This document shows, piece by piece, positions 25,327 to 33,451 of a stretch of DNA of 39,485 nt. A program made the position numbers and the translations under genes. Each line of letters begins with the position of its first letter. The stretch's first letter is position 1. Source of the DNA: Paludibacteraceae bacterium (GTDB lineage Bacteria > Bacteroidota > Bacteroidia > Bacteroidales > Paludibacteraceae); the NCBI GenBank assembly GCA_017447875.1, contig JAFSMP010000010.1, positions 1 through 39,485 on the forward strand, read 5' to 3'. A model generated the notes under the pieces. The model had not been told where the DNA came from. It did not search any database and saw only the letters and a list, made by a program, of their open reading frames with translations.

Positions 25327-26694
25327 ATGACAACATCACTAACACAACAATGGGCACAGTGTCAGACCATCTTGGCTGATAACTTGACGGCAAGTGCATA
25401 CCAGACATGGTTTGCGCCCATCGTACCCTTGCAGTATGCAGAGGGCGTGTTAGTGCTGCAAGTCAAATCGCAGTTCGTGGCGGAGTATATCGAAGAGAAC
25501 TATATTCCTCTTCTATCGAGCGCGATCATACGCGTATTTGGCGCGGGTACGCGTCTCGAGTACCGCATACTCATCGACTCCACTTCCGATACCGGAACCC
25601 GTATTCCCTCCAACGGAGCACCTGCGAAGAGTCAATGGGTGATGCCGGTTGAGCGGTCTAACAATGATGACCTGCCACAACTCAATGAGTTATATACCTT
25701 CGATTCATTTATTGCCGGAGAACCTAATAAACTGGCTCGTACTGCCGGTATGGCAATTGCCAAACAACCCGGATACACGGCCTTCAACCCTCTGTTCATC
25801 TATGGTGGTAGCGGAGTAGGGAAGACCCACCTCGCTTGTGCGATCGGACATCAGGTGCAGGCGTTGCACCCGCAGGCACGCGTGTTATACGTGAGTGCGA
25901 ATACCTTTAAATTACAGTTCCAGGACGCACGCAAAGAGAACCGCATTCCGGATTTCCTCAATTTCTATCAGTCGGTGGATGTACTCATCCTCGATGATAT
26001 ACAGTATTTCGCAGGACTCAAAGGTACGCAGGACACTTTCTTCCATATCTTCAATTACCTCCAGCAGAGTCGCAAACAGTTGATCCTCACCTGCGATCGG
26101 CCGCCTGTGGAACTCAAGGATATCGAAGAACGACTGCTCACTCGTTTCAAATGGGGTTTGGCAGCGGAGATAGCACGACCGGACTATACCTTGCGCAAGA
26201 GTATCCTCTTGTCTAAGATGCACAGGGATGGTATCACCCTCTCAGATGAGATCGTGGAGTTCATCGCTACCAACGTACGGGACTCCGTACGCGACCTCGA
26301 AGGTATCTTGGCATCCCTTTTGGCGCACTCTACCTTGACGGACAAAGAGATCGACCTGCCTTTGGCAGAACAGGTGGTGAGCCATATCGTGGCGTTGCAA
26401 CCTCAGACGACAACCGTGCAGGATGTCATCTCCGCCGTCGCGCAACATTTCAATATCCCGGAGAAAGCAATCATGGCGCAAAACCGCTCCAAAGAGATCA
26501 CGCAGGCGCGTCACGTAGCGGCATACCTGAGCAAACAACTCACCGACAGTTCCCTTAACGAGATCGGTTTCCGTATGGGTAAACGAACCCATGCTACCAT
26601 CTTGCACTCGATCACTTACATTCGTGAGGCCATAGAGTTCGATCCTGTATTACGCCAGCATATAGCGCAACTGCAATCGGCTTTGCAGCACTAA
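25327..26694 (+). CDS. dnaA: Chromosomal replication initiator DnaA
   Basis: The 455-residue protein has the N-terminal interaction domain (about 1-80; WFAPIVPLQY), a variable linker, the AAA+ domain with Walker A GGSGVGKTH (160-168) and Walker B VLILDDIQYF, and domain IV. The latter carries the signature SKEITQARHVAAYLSKQL and GKRTHATILHSI, which reads DnaA boxes. It opens the origin and loads the helicase. It has its own promoter and starts a run with the AddAB-like genes. The next gene starts 11 bp after its stop. Confidence 0.97.
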   Translation: MTTSLTQQWAQCQTILADNLTASAYQTWFAPIVPLQYAEGVLVLQVKSQFVAEYIEENYIPLLSSAIIRVFGAGTRLEYRILIDSTSDTGTRIPSNGAPAKSQWVMPVERSNNDDLPQLNELYTFDSFIAGEPNKLARTAGMAIAKQPGYTAFNPLFIYGGSGVGKTHLACAIGHQVQALHPQARVLYVSANTFKLQFQDARKENRIPDFLNFYQSVDVLILDDIQYFAGLKGTQDTFFHIFNYLQQSRKQLILTCDRPPVELKDIEERLLTRFKWGLAAEIARPDYTLRKSILLSKMHRDGITLSDEIVEFIATNVRDSVRDLEGILASLLAHSTLTDKEIDLPLAEQVVSHIVALQPQTTTVQDVISAVAQHFNIPEKAIMAQNRSKEITQARHVAAYLSKQLTDSSLNEIGFRMGKRTHATILHSITYIREAIEFDPVLRQHIAQLQSALQH

Positions 26695-26705
26695 CCGATA
26701 CACCC

Positions 26706-29700
26706 GTGATAGACATTCGTCACCCACTGAACGTCTGCCGTGCCTCGGCCGGTACCGGTAAGACATATACTTTAGCAGCCTATTATGTCGGGCTGCTCTT
26801 GTCGGGTGAGGACTACCGCTCTATCCTCGCTGTCACGTTCACCAACAAAGCGACGGCGGAGATGTCCGAACGTATCATCGGTTATCTGTATGGTATCTCG
26901 CAAGGACAAGAACGTGCTTTTCTTTTGCGCGCGCGTGATTTCATGATCCGCCATCAGGATGCCACCGATGAACAACTGGCTCAGCGGGCAGGCGAGTGTT
27001 TCCAAGCCATGCTGATGGACTTCGACAACGTGCATATATGCACTATCGACTCCTTTCTCCAGTCCTTGCTCACCGGTTTGGCAGGCGTGCTGCGAATGAG
27101 TACCGGTCTGACTACCGAACTCGACATCGACCATGTCATCCGCCAGGCGGTCGATCAACTGCTTACCACGCATCTTAGCGAAGCTGATCGGGCGATACTC
27201 GAAGATTATATGCTGCTCAAACTCGATGAGCAGAGTCATTGGGACGTGCGGCAGTCTCTCTGCGCCATGGCGAAGGAACTCTATAACGAGTCGGTGCAGA
27301 TGCTCGATGCGGACGGCCGTATCCTCTTCGATGCGGCCTCTATTGCACGCCGACGGGAAACACTTGAACAGCGTTGGCTCTCCGACCCGGACTTGGCGGC
27401 CCTCAAAGCACTGCTGGCGCGGTGTAATCCCGAGTCCTACAACCGCTATACCACTACCGCCTACGAGCGGCTCAAACAGAGTGTGGCAGATCCTTCTACC
27501 CTCAATGCCAAAGATCGTTTCCGCGGCGTGAGTGACAAGAGTTGTAATGCCAAAGAGATGGCGCAGGCTACCGAACTGGCTGCACGCGTCGCTCGCACCT
27601 ATAACACCATCCAACTCACGCTCCGTTTCAGTCGTGATATGGAGCTCATGGCATCTCTGCGAGACCTCATCCAAACCAACCTCGCCGAAGCCAACTGTGC
27701 CCTCTTGGCGCAGACCGCTTCCACGCTCACCCAAGCCCTCCATGACGGCGATGCGGACTTCATCCTGGAGAAAGCAGGCATCCGTTACCGGCATGTGCTG
27801 ATGGATGAGTTCCAGGATACCAGCCGTCTCCAGTGGACGGTTATTAACCGCCTGCTGCAAGACCTGCTGGCAGGCGAAGGACACACGCTGCTCATCGTAG
27901 GAGATATCAAACAGTCCATCTATCGTTGGCGCAACGGTGACTGGTCGATCATGGCATCCCTTGGTGCAGACGAGGCGCATTACAGTGAGTCTATCAACAG
28001 CGCCTTCCCGAACCTCGTACGGAACTACCGAAGCAGCGAGCAGGTGGTGAACTTCAACCTCTCGCTCTTCGACCATATCATCGCGTCCTATCCCTATGAG
28101 ACGGAGAAAGAACTGATCGCCTCCATCTACGGCGAGGGATTCACACCCGAGACCCTAACTACCTTCTACCAGGCCGATAAGAAACCCGGTGGATACGTCC
28201 GTTTTCGGGCGATTCCTAAGGCGACCAAAGAGGACCTGGCACTCGACATGTTCGATGCCATCGAAGACCTGCTTGCCAAAGGTGTACAACCTTCCGACAT
28301 GATGATCCTTGTGCGGGAGAAGAAAGAAGCCGCCCTCATCTGTGACCTCCATGCGACTATAGACTATCCGTATTTGTCGCAGACCAATCTGGTATCTGCG
28401 GATAGTTTCCTGCTTGAGGCATCCGAAGCGGTGCGCACCATCATCGCAGGACTCAAGGTTCTTGTGCATGACGATCCTGTCGCGGCGCAGTATATCTTGA
28501 TGGTCACCGAACAAGCGAATAGCATCACGCGTCTGAAACAAGCCGTGAGCGGCAAGACTCCGCTGTACGAAGCCGTGTGTGAGGTCATGAAGATACTTAT
28601 CTGTGATGAGAACGGCCAATATGCCGGTACCGAGACCGCCTATATCAACAGTCTGCTGGACCGTACCCGTGCGTATGTCAGTGCATACGGCAGTCATATG
28701 TCGGATTTTCTCATCTATTGGGAGGACACGCTTCATGCTAAACCTATCCCGGCTGCGGCAACCGATGCCATCCGTATTCTGACAGTCCATGCCTCCAAGG
28801 GACTACAGGCACAGACGCTCTTCGTGCCGTTCTGTACCTGGACCAAAGAGGCATCACGACATCCTGAGAAGATATGGTGCGAAGTAGCACCGACGCTGGA
28901 AGCAGGCAATGACTACGTGCCGGTTCAGGATGGCAACGAGATGGCGGAGTCGGACTACCAGACCGAGTACGAGGCGGAACACCTCAATATGCGCATAGAC
29001 AACCTCAACATGCTTTATGTCGCCCTCACCCGTGCCGAAGATAACCTCTTCATCTCCACCACCTATCCCGTCACCTCCAAAGGCGTCATGGGTACCTGCA
29101 ACCATGTCGGGCGCTACATCATGGACTTCCTCGGTGTCGACGAATACGAAGTAGGCGAACCCGTTATTAAAGGAGTGAAAGAGTTAAAGAATGAAGGGGA
29201 AAAGGAAACAGCTGAACTATGGGCTAACGACTCCCAAGTGCGTTTTGTGCAGTCGCAGGAAGGTGCACTATACACCGACTTAGGCAACGAAGCCTACCGG
29301 CGTGTGGCACGTATGGACTTCGGTAACCTCTGCCATGAGATCTTCGCCCATCTGCGCAAAGCCGATGAATTGGATCAGGTGCTCCATACGTTCCTCAGCA
29401 GCGGAGAGATAGCGTCTGAAGAGCAGTTCCAGGAGATACGTGCTCTCATCTCATCCGCATGGGAAGGTAGCGACGAGATGCGGGATTGGTTCACCGCGCC
29501 TTGGCAACTCAAACTGGAGCAAGCCATCTATATCGATCATCGGGAATTGCGTCCTGACCGTGTCATGATCAACCCCGTCACCAATGAGGCAATCGTGCTC
29601 GATTATAAGTTCGGTCATTGGGAAGACAAATATAAGGTGCAGGTGAGCGAATATATGGAAGCCCTGCGACGTATGGGATATAGTCCCGTCCGCGGTTACC

Positions 29701-29753
29701 TCTGGTTCGCACAAAAGAATAAGTTAGTAGAAATATCAAATATTAAATCTTAA
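26706..29753 (+). CDS. UvrD/RecB-like helicase-nuclease (AddA-type)
   Basis: The 1015-residue protein starts at a GTG. It is a superfamily 1A helicase: Walker A RASAGTGKTYTL (about 12-23), motif Ia AVTFTNKATAEM, Walker B HVLMDEFQDTSRLQW, motif III VGDIKQSIYRWRNGD, motif V ILTVHASKGLQAQTLF and motif VI YVALTRAEDNLF. The C-terminal end has a RecB-type nuclease (AIYIDHRELRPDRVM, then AIVLDYKFG and QVSEYMEAL). With the next gene it forms the AddAB-like pair that processes double-strand breaks for recombination. A large opposite-strand ORF inside it is a shadow. Its last codons are made by a heptamer array. Confidence 0.92.
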   Translation: MIDIRHPLNVCRASAGTGKTYTLAAYYVGLLLSGEDYRSILAVTFTNKATAEMSERIIGYLYGISQGQERAFLLRARDFMIRHQDATDEQLAQRAGECFQAMLMDFDNVHICTIDSFLQSLLTGLAGVLRMSTGLTTELDIDHVIRQAVDQLLTTHLSEADRAILEDYMLLKLDEQSHWDVRQSLCAMAKELYNESVQMLDADGRILFDAASIARRRETLEQRWLSDPDLAALKALLARCNPESYNRYTTTAYERLKQSVADPSTLNAKDRFRGVSDKSCNAKEMAQATELAARVARTYNTIQLTLRFSRDMELMASLRDLIQTNLAEANCALLAQTASTLTQALHDGDADFILEKAGIRYRHVLMDEFQDTSRLQWTVINRLLQDLLAGEGHTLLIVGDIKQSIYRWRNGDWSIMASLGADEAHYSESINSAFPNLVRNYRSSEQVVNFNLSLFDHIIASYPYETEKELIASIYGEGFTPETLTTFYQADKKPGGYVRFRAIPKATKEDLALDMFDAIEDLLAKGVQPSDMMILVREKKEAALICDLHATIDYPYLSQTNLVSADSFLLEASEAVRTIIAGLKVLVHDDPVAAQYILMVTEQANSITRLKQAVSGKTPLYEAVCEVMKILICDENGQYAGTETAYINSLLDRTRAYVSAYGSHMSDFLIYWEDTLHAKPIPAAATDAIRILTVHASKGLQAQTLFVPFCTWTKEASRHPEKIWCEVAPTLEAGNDYVPVQDGNEMAESDYQTEYEAEHLNMRIDNLNMLYVALTRAEDNLFISTTYPVTSKGVMGTCNHVGRYIMDFLGVDEYEVGEPVIKGVKELKNEGEKETAELWANDSQVRFVQSQEGALYTDLGNEAYRRVARMDFGNLCHEIFAHLRKADELDQVLHTFLSSGEIASEEQFQEIRALISSAWEGSDEMRDWFTAPWQLKLEQAIYIDHRELRPDRVMINPVTNEAIVLDYKFGHWEDKYKVQVSEYMEALRRMGYSPVRGYLWFAQKNKLVEISNIKS

Positions 29754-29765
29754 ATTTTAAATTTG
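29731..29765. repeat. Heptamer array AAATNTN (5 units) joining the AddA- and AddB-like genes
   Basis: The units aaatatc, aaatatt, aaatctt, aaatttt, aaatttg run through the stop codon of the first gene (29751-29753) and supply the TTG start of the second (29763). Confidence 0.8.
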
Positions 29766-32555
29766 CAATCATTTTTACGTCATACCGCCGAGTCCATCTT
29801 GGAATCCCTGGATTGGAAACAGTTGAGTCGCACGACCCTCGTGCTTCCCTCCCATCGTGCGGGTTTGGTACTCAAAGAGGAGTTACTGCGCTTGCAGCAG
29901 GAGCATCATGCGCAAGCCGTATGGGCTCCCTCTGTGCAGACACTCACCCAACTGCAAGATGCCCTCAGCCCCCTCTATACGGAAGACGAACTGTTCACCA
30001 TCATCCGGCTCTATAAAATTTATCAGAATAATCCGATTAATCAGATTAATCCGAATAATTTGATGCCATTGGATCTATTCCTCGGTTGGGGTCGTCAGAT
30101 GCTAGCCGACTTCACGAACATAGATGCTTCTATGCCGGCATCCGAAGTACCGAACTTCTTTGCCAACACCATCGCTGCCCATGAACTAAGCGAATGGCAT
30201 CTCGATCCCGAAACTGAAGACCGCCTAAGACGATTAATAAGTCCAACGTCCAATATCCAATATCCAATATCCAATGACTCTGTCAAGAGTCAATACGAGA
30301 TCCTTTGGCGCCAGCTCTACGACTTCTACCAAGCCCTGCGCTCGGAGATGGACGCGGAGCAGAAAGGCTATGCCGGCATGCGGCAGCGGGCGGTTATCGA
30401 GCATTGGGAAGATGAGTCCATCCAATCCCAGATTGCAGGTCGAACGTATATCTTCGTCGGCTTTAACTACCTGCTCCCCGTAGAACGGGAACTCATGGAG
30501 CATTTGCGTGATGCCGGTCAGGCGCAGTTCTACTGGGACTACGTGCCGGAATTTACCACCAACACGAAGGCTTTCTCCTTCGCCCAACAGAATCATACCC
30601 TCTTGGGTGGCACGAACATCCAACCACCCGTAACCGGTAACACGTCACCCGTAACCCTTATTCAATGCAGTTCCCGCGAGGCGCAGGCGCAGTACGTGCA
30701 CCGCTGGTTGCAATCGAACTACACGGCTAAGGGACAGAAAGTGGGTGTCGTCATCTGCGACGAGACGATTTTGGAACCCGTCATATACACCTTACCTGCT
30801 ATCACCTTACCCGGTGAGGAAGCACCGACACCGATTAATATCACCAAAGGTTTTCCGCTCCGTAACACCGCTGTCTATGCGAATGTCCTCTCATGGCTCG
30901 CAGACTCCGCACTTGGTAAAGCGGATGACCTCGTCGCACCCGAAATTATCGACCGACTCATCGAGTCAGTCCTTTCCAAAAACTCAGAATCCTCAGATTC
31001 TTCCGAGTACTCCGATTCTTCTGAGTCTCTCTCTTGGAAAGAGCTCCTCATCCTCGAGTCCGAGTACCAGGTGCGCAAGCTCGCTAACCAACTGCGTCAG
31101 ATCATGACGGAAGGAATCGGTGTACCCTTCACGCTGAGGCTGCTGCGTCTGCTCTTCCGCCGTATGATGGAAGCCGTCACTATGCCTTTCCATGGTGAAC
31201 CCGTCACCGACGTGCAGGTCATGGGTGTTCTGGAGACCCGTCTGCTGGATTTTGACCGACTCTTGCTGCTCAATGTCGAAGAAGGGGTGTTACCGCAACA
31301 TCAGAACGACAGTTCCTTCATCCCTTATTACCTGCGTAAAGCTTACCATATGCAGACCCCGGACGAACGGGCAACGGTCTATGCGTACAACTTCTTCCGG
31401 CTTATCCACCGCACCCACCAAGCGACGATCCTCTATGCGGATGCCGGCACCTCCGACAGCGCTAAAGGTATGTCCCGCTTCGTGATGCAGATGCTTTATT
31501 CCCCTGCCTTCGACATCACTCGTTCGACCTTGCAGGAACCGAGCACTCTGTCCCCCGTAACCCGTACCCCGTACCCCGTAACCCTTACCGCGTCGCTTTT
31601 GTCAACCTTGACCAAGGACGACCACGGCATCCTGCGCAAAGCGGACGGACATCGTTTCCGCCTCTCGCCCAGTGCCCTCAATACCTTTATTGGGTGTCCC
31701 CGCAGTTTCTATCTGCAATATATCCTGGGCTTGCAACCTCAGGAACCCGAAGAGGTCATCTTCGAGGCGGCTACTATGGGCTCCTTTGTCCACCATGCGA
31801 TGGAGTTTATCTACCGCACCTACCTGCATTGCGATAATACGCATCCCGTGCGTATCACGCCCGAAGCTATCGATGCGATTCTGACTGACGATACCAAACT
31901 GCAAACCGCCCTTATGGCAGCCTATGAAGGCACTCCTTACTTTCCCGAAAACCATACAGGCGAAAACGTGATTATCAAAGGTTACATCCGTAATATCTTA
32001 GAGCGTGACCGCGAAGATGCCAAAGTCGGTCTGCAGATGCTGCTGCTCGAGCAAGACCGCTCTTTCCCTGTCGTGCTCGATGGGATAGGGGAGATACTCA
32101 CCGGTGGAATTATCGACAGACTCGATATCTACGGTCCCGAAGGACATAAACACCTACGGGTGGTCGATTATAAGTCCGGTTCCTACTCCGATACCACCCA
32201 TCTCAAGCGTATGTCGGCTAACTGGGATGAACTCATGGAGAGTGAAGAAAAAGGATACGTGCGGCAGACACTCATCTATAGTCATGCGGTGCAACAACAC
32301 GGAACGCAAGGTCTTCCCATCGAACCTCATCTCTATTTCTGCCGACGCAAACTGACCGATATCGTCACCACCATTGACGTCCAGAACGAGACCGTGCATG
32401 ACTATGCCGCGATCCGCCAACCCTTCTACGATGCCTTGTGTGCCAAGATGGCGCAGGTGCTCACTACCACTGATTTCCCGCAATGCGACGAAGACAAGTG
32501 TCCGTCTTTCTGTCCTTTCTTCGACCTCTGCGGACGTAAAAAAGCAGACTACTGA
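29763..32555 (+). CDS. PD-(D/E)XK nuclease family protein (AddB-type)
   Basis: The 930-residue protein begins at a TTG created by the upstream array. An inactive helicase-like region fills the first two thirds (TTLVLPSHRAGLVLKEEL, VVICDETILEPVIYTLP, LLLLNVEEGVLPQ). The C-terminal nuclease domain has the hallmark GGIIDRLDIYG and RVVDYKSGSY. Cys in FIGCPRSFYLQY and three in CDEDKCPSFCPFFDLCGR suggest the AddB-type iron-sulfur cluster. It partners the AddA-like helicase. Five short-repeat arrays lie inside this gene, all in linker-like stretches (QNNPINQINPNN, SPTSNIQYPISND, PPVTGNTSPVT, NSESSDSSEYSDSSES, SPVTRTPYPVT). No other gene in the window has as many. Confidence 0.88.
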   Translation: MQSFLRHTAESILESLDWKQLSRTTLVLPSHRAGLVLKEELLRLQQEHHAQAVWAPSVQTLTQLQDALSPLYTEDELFTIIRLYKIYQNNPINQINPNNLMPLDLFLGWGRQMLADFTNIDASMPASEVPNFFANTIAAHELSEWHLDPETEDRLRRLISPTSNIQYPISNDSVKSQYEILWRQLYDFYQALRSEMDAEQKGYAGMRQRAVIEHWEDESIQSQIAGRTYIFVGFNYLLPVERELMEHLRDAGQAQFYWDYVPEFTTNTKAFSFAQQNHTLLGGTNIQPPVTGNTSPVTLIQCSSREAQAQYVHRWLQSNYTAKGQKVGVVICDETILEPVIYTLPAITLPGEEAPTPINITKGFPLRNTAVYANVLSWLADSALGKADDLVAPEIIDRLIESVLSKNSESSDSSEYSDSSESLSWKELLILESEYQVRKLANQLRQIMTEGIGVPFTLRLLRLLFRRMMEAVTMPFHGEPVTDVQVMGVLETRLLDFDRLLLLNVEEGVLPQHQNDSSFIPYYLRKAYHMQTPDERATVYAYNFFRLIHRTHQATILYADAGTSDSAKGMSRFVMQMLYSPAFDITRSTLQEPSTLSPVTRTPYPVTLTASLLSTLTKDDHGILRKADGHRFRLSPSALNTFIGCPRSFYLQYILGLQPQEPEEVIFEAATMGSFVHHAMEFIYRTYLHCDNTHPVRITPEAIDAILTDDTKLQTALMAAYEGTPYFPENHTGENVIIKGYIRNILERDREDAKVGLQMLLLEQDRSFPVVLDGIGEILTGGIIDRLDIYGPEGHKHLRVVDYKSGSYSDTTHLKRMSANWDELMESEEKGYVRQTLIYSHAVQQHGTQGLPIEPHLYFCRRKLTDIVTTIDVQNETVHDYAAIRQPFYDALCAKMAQVLTTTDFPQCDEDKCPSFCPFFDLCGRKKADY
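30024..30059. repeat. 9-bp tandem array CMGAWTAAT (4 units)
   Basis: The units cagaataat, ccgattaat, cagattaat, ccgaataat encode QNN PIN QIN PNN in the AddB-like gene. Confidence 0.8.
30243..30277. repeat. Heptamer array CCAATAT (5 units)
   Basis: The units ccaacgt, ccaatat, ccaatat, ccaatat, ccaatga; three are exact. They encode PTSNIQYPISND in the AddB-like gene. Three units (21 bp) equal seven codons, so triple expansions are frame-neutral. Confidence 0.85.
30630..30657. repeat. Heptamer array GTAACCS (4 units)
   Basis: The units gtaaccg, gtaacac, gtcaccc, gtaaccc encode PVTGNTSPVT in the AddB-like gene. Confidence 0.75.
30982..31026. repeat. 9-bp tandem array in a shifted reading frame (5 units)
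   Basis: The units actcagaat, cctcagatt, cttccgagt, actccgatt, cttctgagt match the MMPL and amidase arrays, but are read one base out of register, giving a Ser/Asp/Glu linker instead of Thr/Pro. Confidence 0.78.
31557..31584. repeat. Heptamer array GTACCCC/GTAACCC (4 units)
   Basis: The units gtaaccc, gtacccc, gtacccc, gtaaccc encode PVTRTPYPVT in the AddB-like gene, 900 bp after a closely related array. Confidence 0.8.
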
Positions 32556-32557
32556 CT

Positions 32558-33451
32558 ATGATACAATATTACAACGTTGCCAACCATCTGTTTGCCATTG
32601 AAGCATCAGAATCGCAGATCGCGCAGTTAACTAACTACGCGCCCTTCCTCTCTCCCGTAACCGGTAACCCCTCACCTTTATTCACCATCCGTGTGAACGA
32701 TGGTGAAGCTCCTTCTTTAGAGGATTGGTCCCACGTCTATACCGACACCTCCGACGACGACATGCCGCGTATCGAGATGTACCGTAAGGACGGTGCTTGG
32801 CTCTTCCGGGTCTCGATGTCCCGCGAAGGAGAGATAGTAAGTGTGATGGAGTGTACGTCCGATTGGAGCGAGGTGAATCTGTATATGTGCACCGACTGCA
32901 CACGCTTTGCGATCGACAATGCCGCGATGCTAGTCTATGCCTTTGCAACGGCAGACAAGAAGACCCTGCTCTTCCATTCGTCCGTCACTGTGCTTTATAA
33001 CTACGCCTATATGTTCCTCGGACATTCCGGCACCGGTAAGAGCACCCATTCACGGCAATGGAAAGCCGCCTTCCCTGATGCCGAACTGATCAATGATGAT
33101 AACCCTGCGGTGCGTATTGAGAATGGGGTGGTGCAGGTCTATGGTACGCCCTGGAGCGGCAAGACACCCTGTTACAAGAACACCTCTGCACCCGTTGCTG
33201 CACTCGTGCAACTGGCGCAGGCACCGCAGAACGAGATACATCGCTTGCGCATGACGCAAGCCTATCCCTATATTCTGGCATCCGTCAGCGGACTCAAAGT
33301 ATTACCGGAAATGATGGACCGACTTTATGAGTCCATCGCCGAACTGTTGGAACTGACTCCTGTCTATAAATTAGAATGTCTGCCTAATCCTGAGGCGGCA
33401 CAGTTATGCGCTCAAACGTGTTCACCTTCGTCCGATCATACGGACAACTGA
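32558..33451 (+). CDS. HprK-like P-loop kinase family protein
   Basis: The 297-residue protein has a beta-rich N-terminal half (about 1-140) and a C-terminal P-loop domain with Walker A LGHSGTGKSTHSRQW (about 153-167), followed by INDDNPAV and VYGTPWSGK. This pattern matches HPr kinase/PEP-carboxykinase-like proteins. In Bacteroidota these are often of unknown role, and some lie near peptide-modification genes. No HPr or peptide precursor gene is visible here. It starts 2 bp after the AddB-like gene, so it is probably co-transcribed. Its last 68 bp overlap mtaB on the other strand; the end (CAQTCSPSSDHTDN) is not conserved-looking. Function unknown. Confidence 0.78.
   Translation: MIQYYNVANHLFAIEASESQIAQLTNYAPFLSPVTGNPSPLFTIRVNDGEAPSLEDWSHVYTDTSDDDMPRIEMYRKDGAWLFRVSMSREGEIVSVMECTSDWSEVNLYMCTDCTRFAIDNAAMLVYAFATADKKTLLFHSSVTVLYNYAYMFLGHSGTGKSTHSRQWKAAFPDAELINDDNPAVRIENGVVQVYGTPWSGKTPCYKNTSAPVAALVQLAQAPQNEIHRLRMTQAYPYILASVSGLKVLPEMMDRLYESIAELLELTPVYKLECLPNPEAAQLCAQTCSPSSDHTDN
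32657..32670. repeat. Heptamer pair GTAACCS
   Basis: The units gtaaccg and gtaaccc encode the SPVTGNPSP stretch of the HprK-like protein, the same unit as in the neighbouring AddB-like gene. Confidence 0.6.

Noticed and set aside
27033-27046. GTGCATATATGCAC palindrome resembling the -33 region palindrome
   Set aside because: It lies within the AddA-like coding sequence with no -7 box at the right distance; a similar chance match occurs in murF-alr near 1993.
26772-28076. A 434-aa open frame on the minus strand inside the AddA-like gene
   Set aside because: It has no recognisable motif, is wholly covered by a gene with all helicase motifs, and is explained by codon bias on the other strand.
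3344-32670. Tandem arrays considered as CRISPR or VNTR-type minisatellites
   Set aside because: Units are 7-16 bp with no unique spacers, and no cas genes are present; this does not fit CRISPR.
30000-32670. The repeat-rich AddB-like gene considered as a pseudogene
   Set aside because: The frame is open over 930 residues, and the nuclease motif and cluster cysteines are intact, so the arrays look like tolerated linker insertions.
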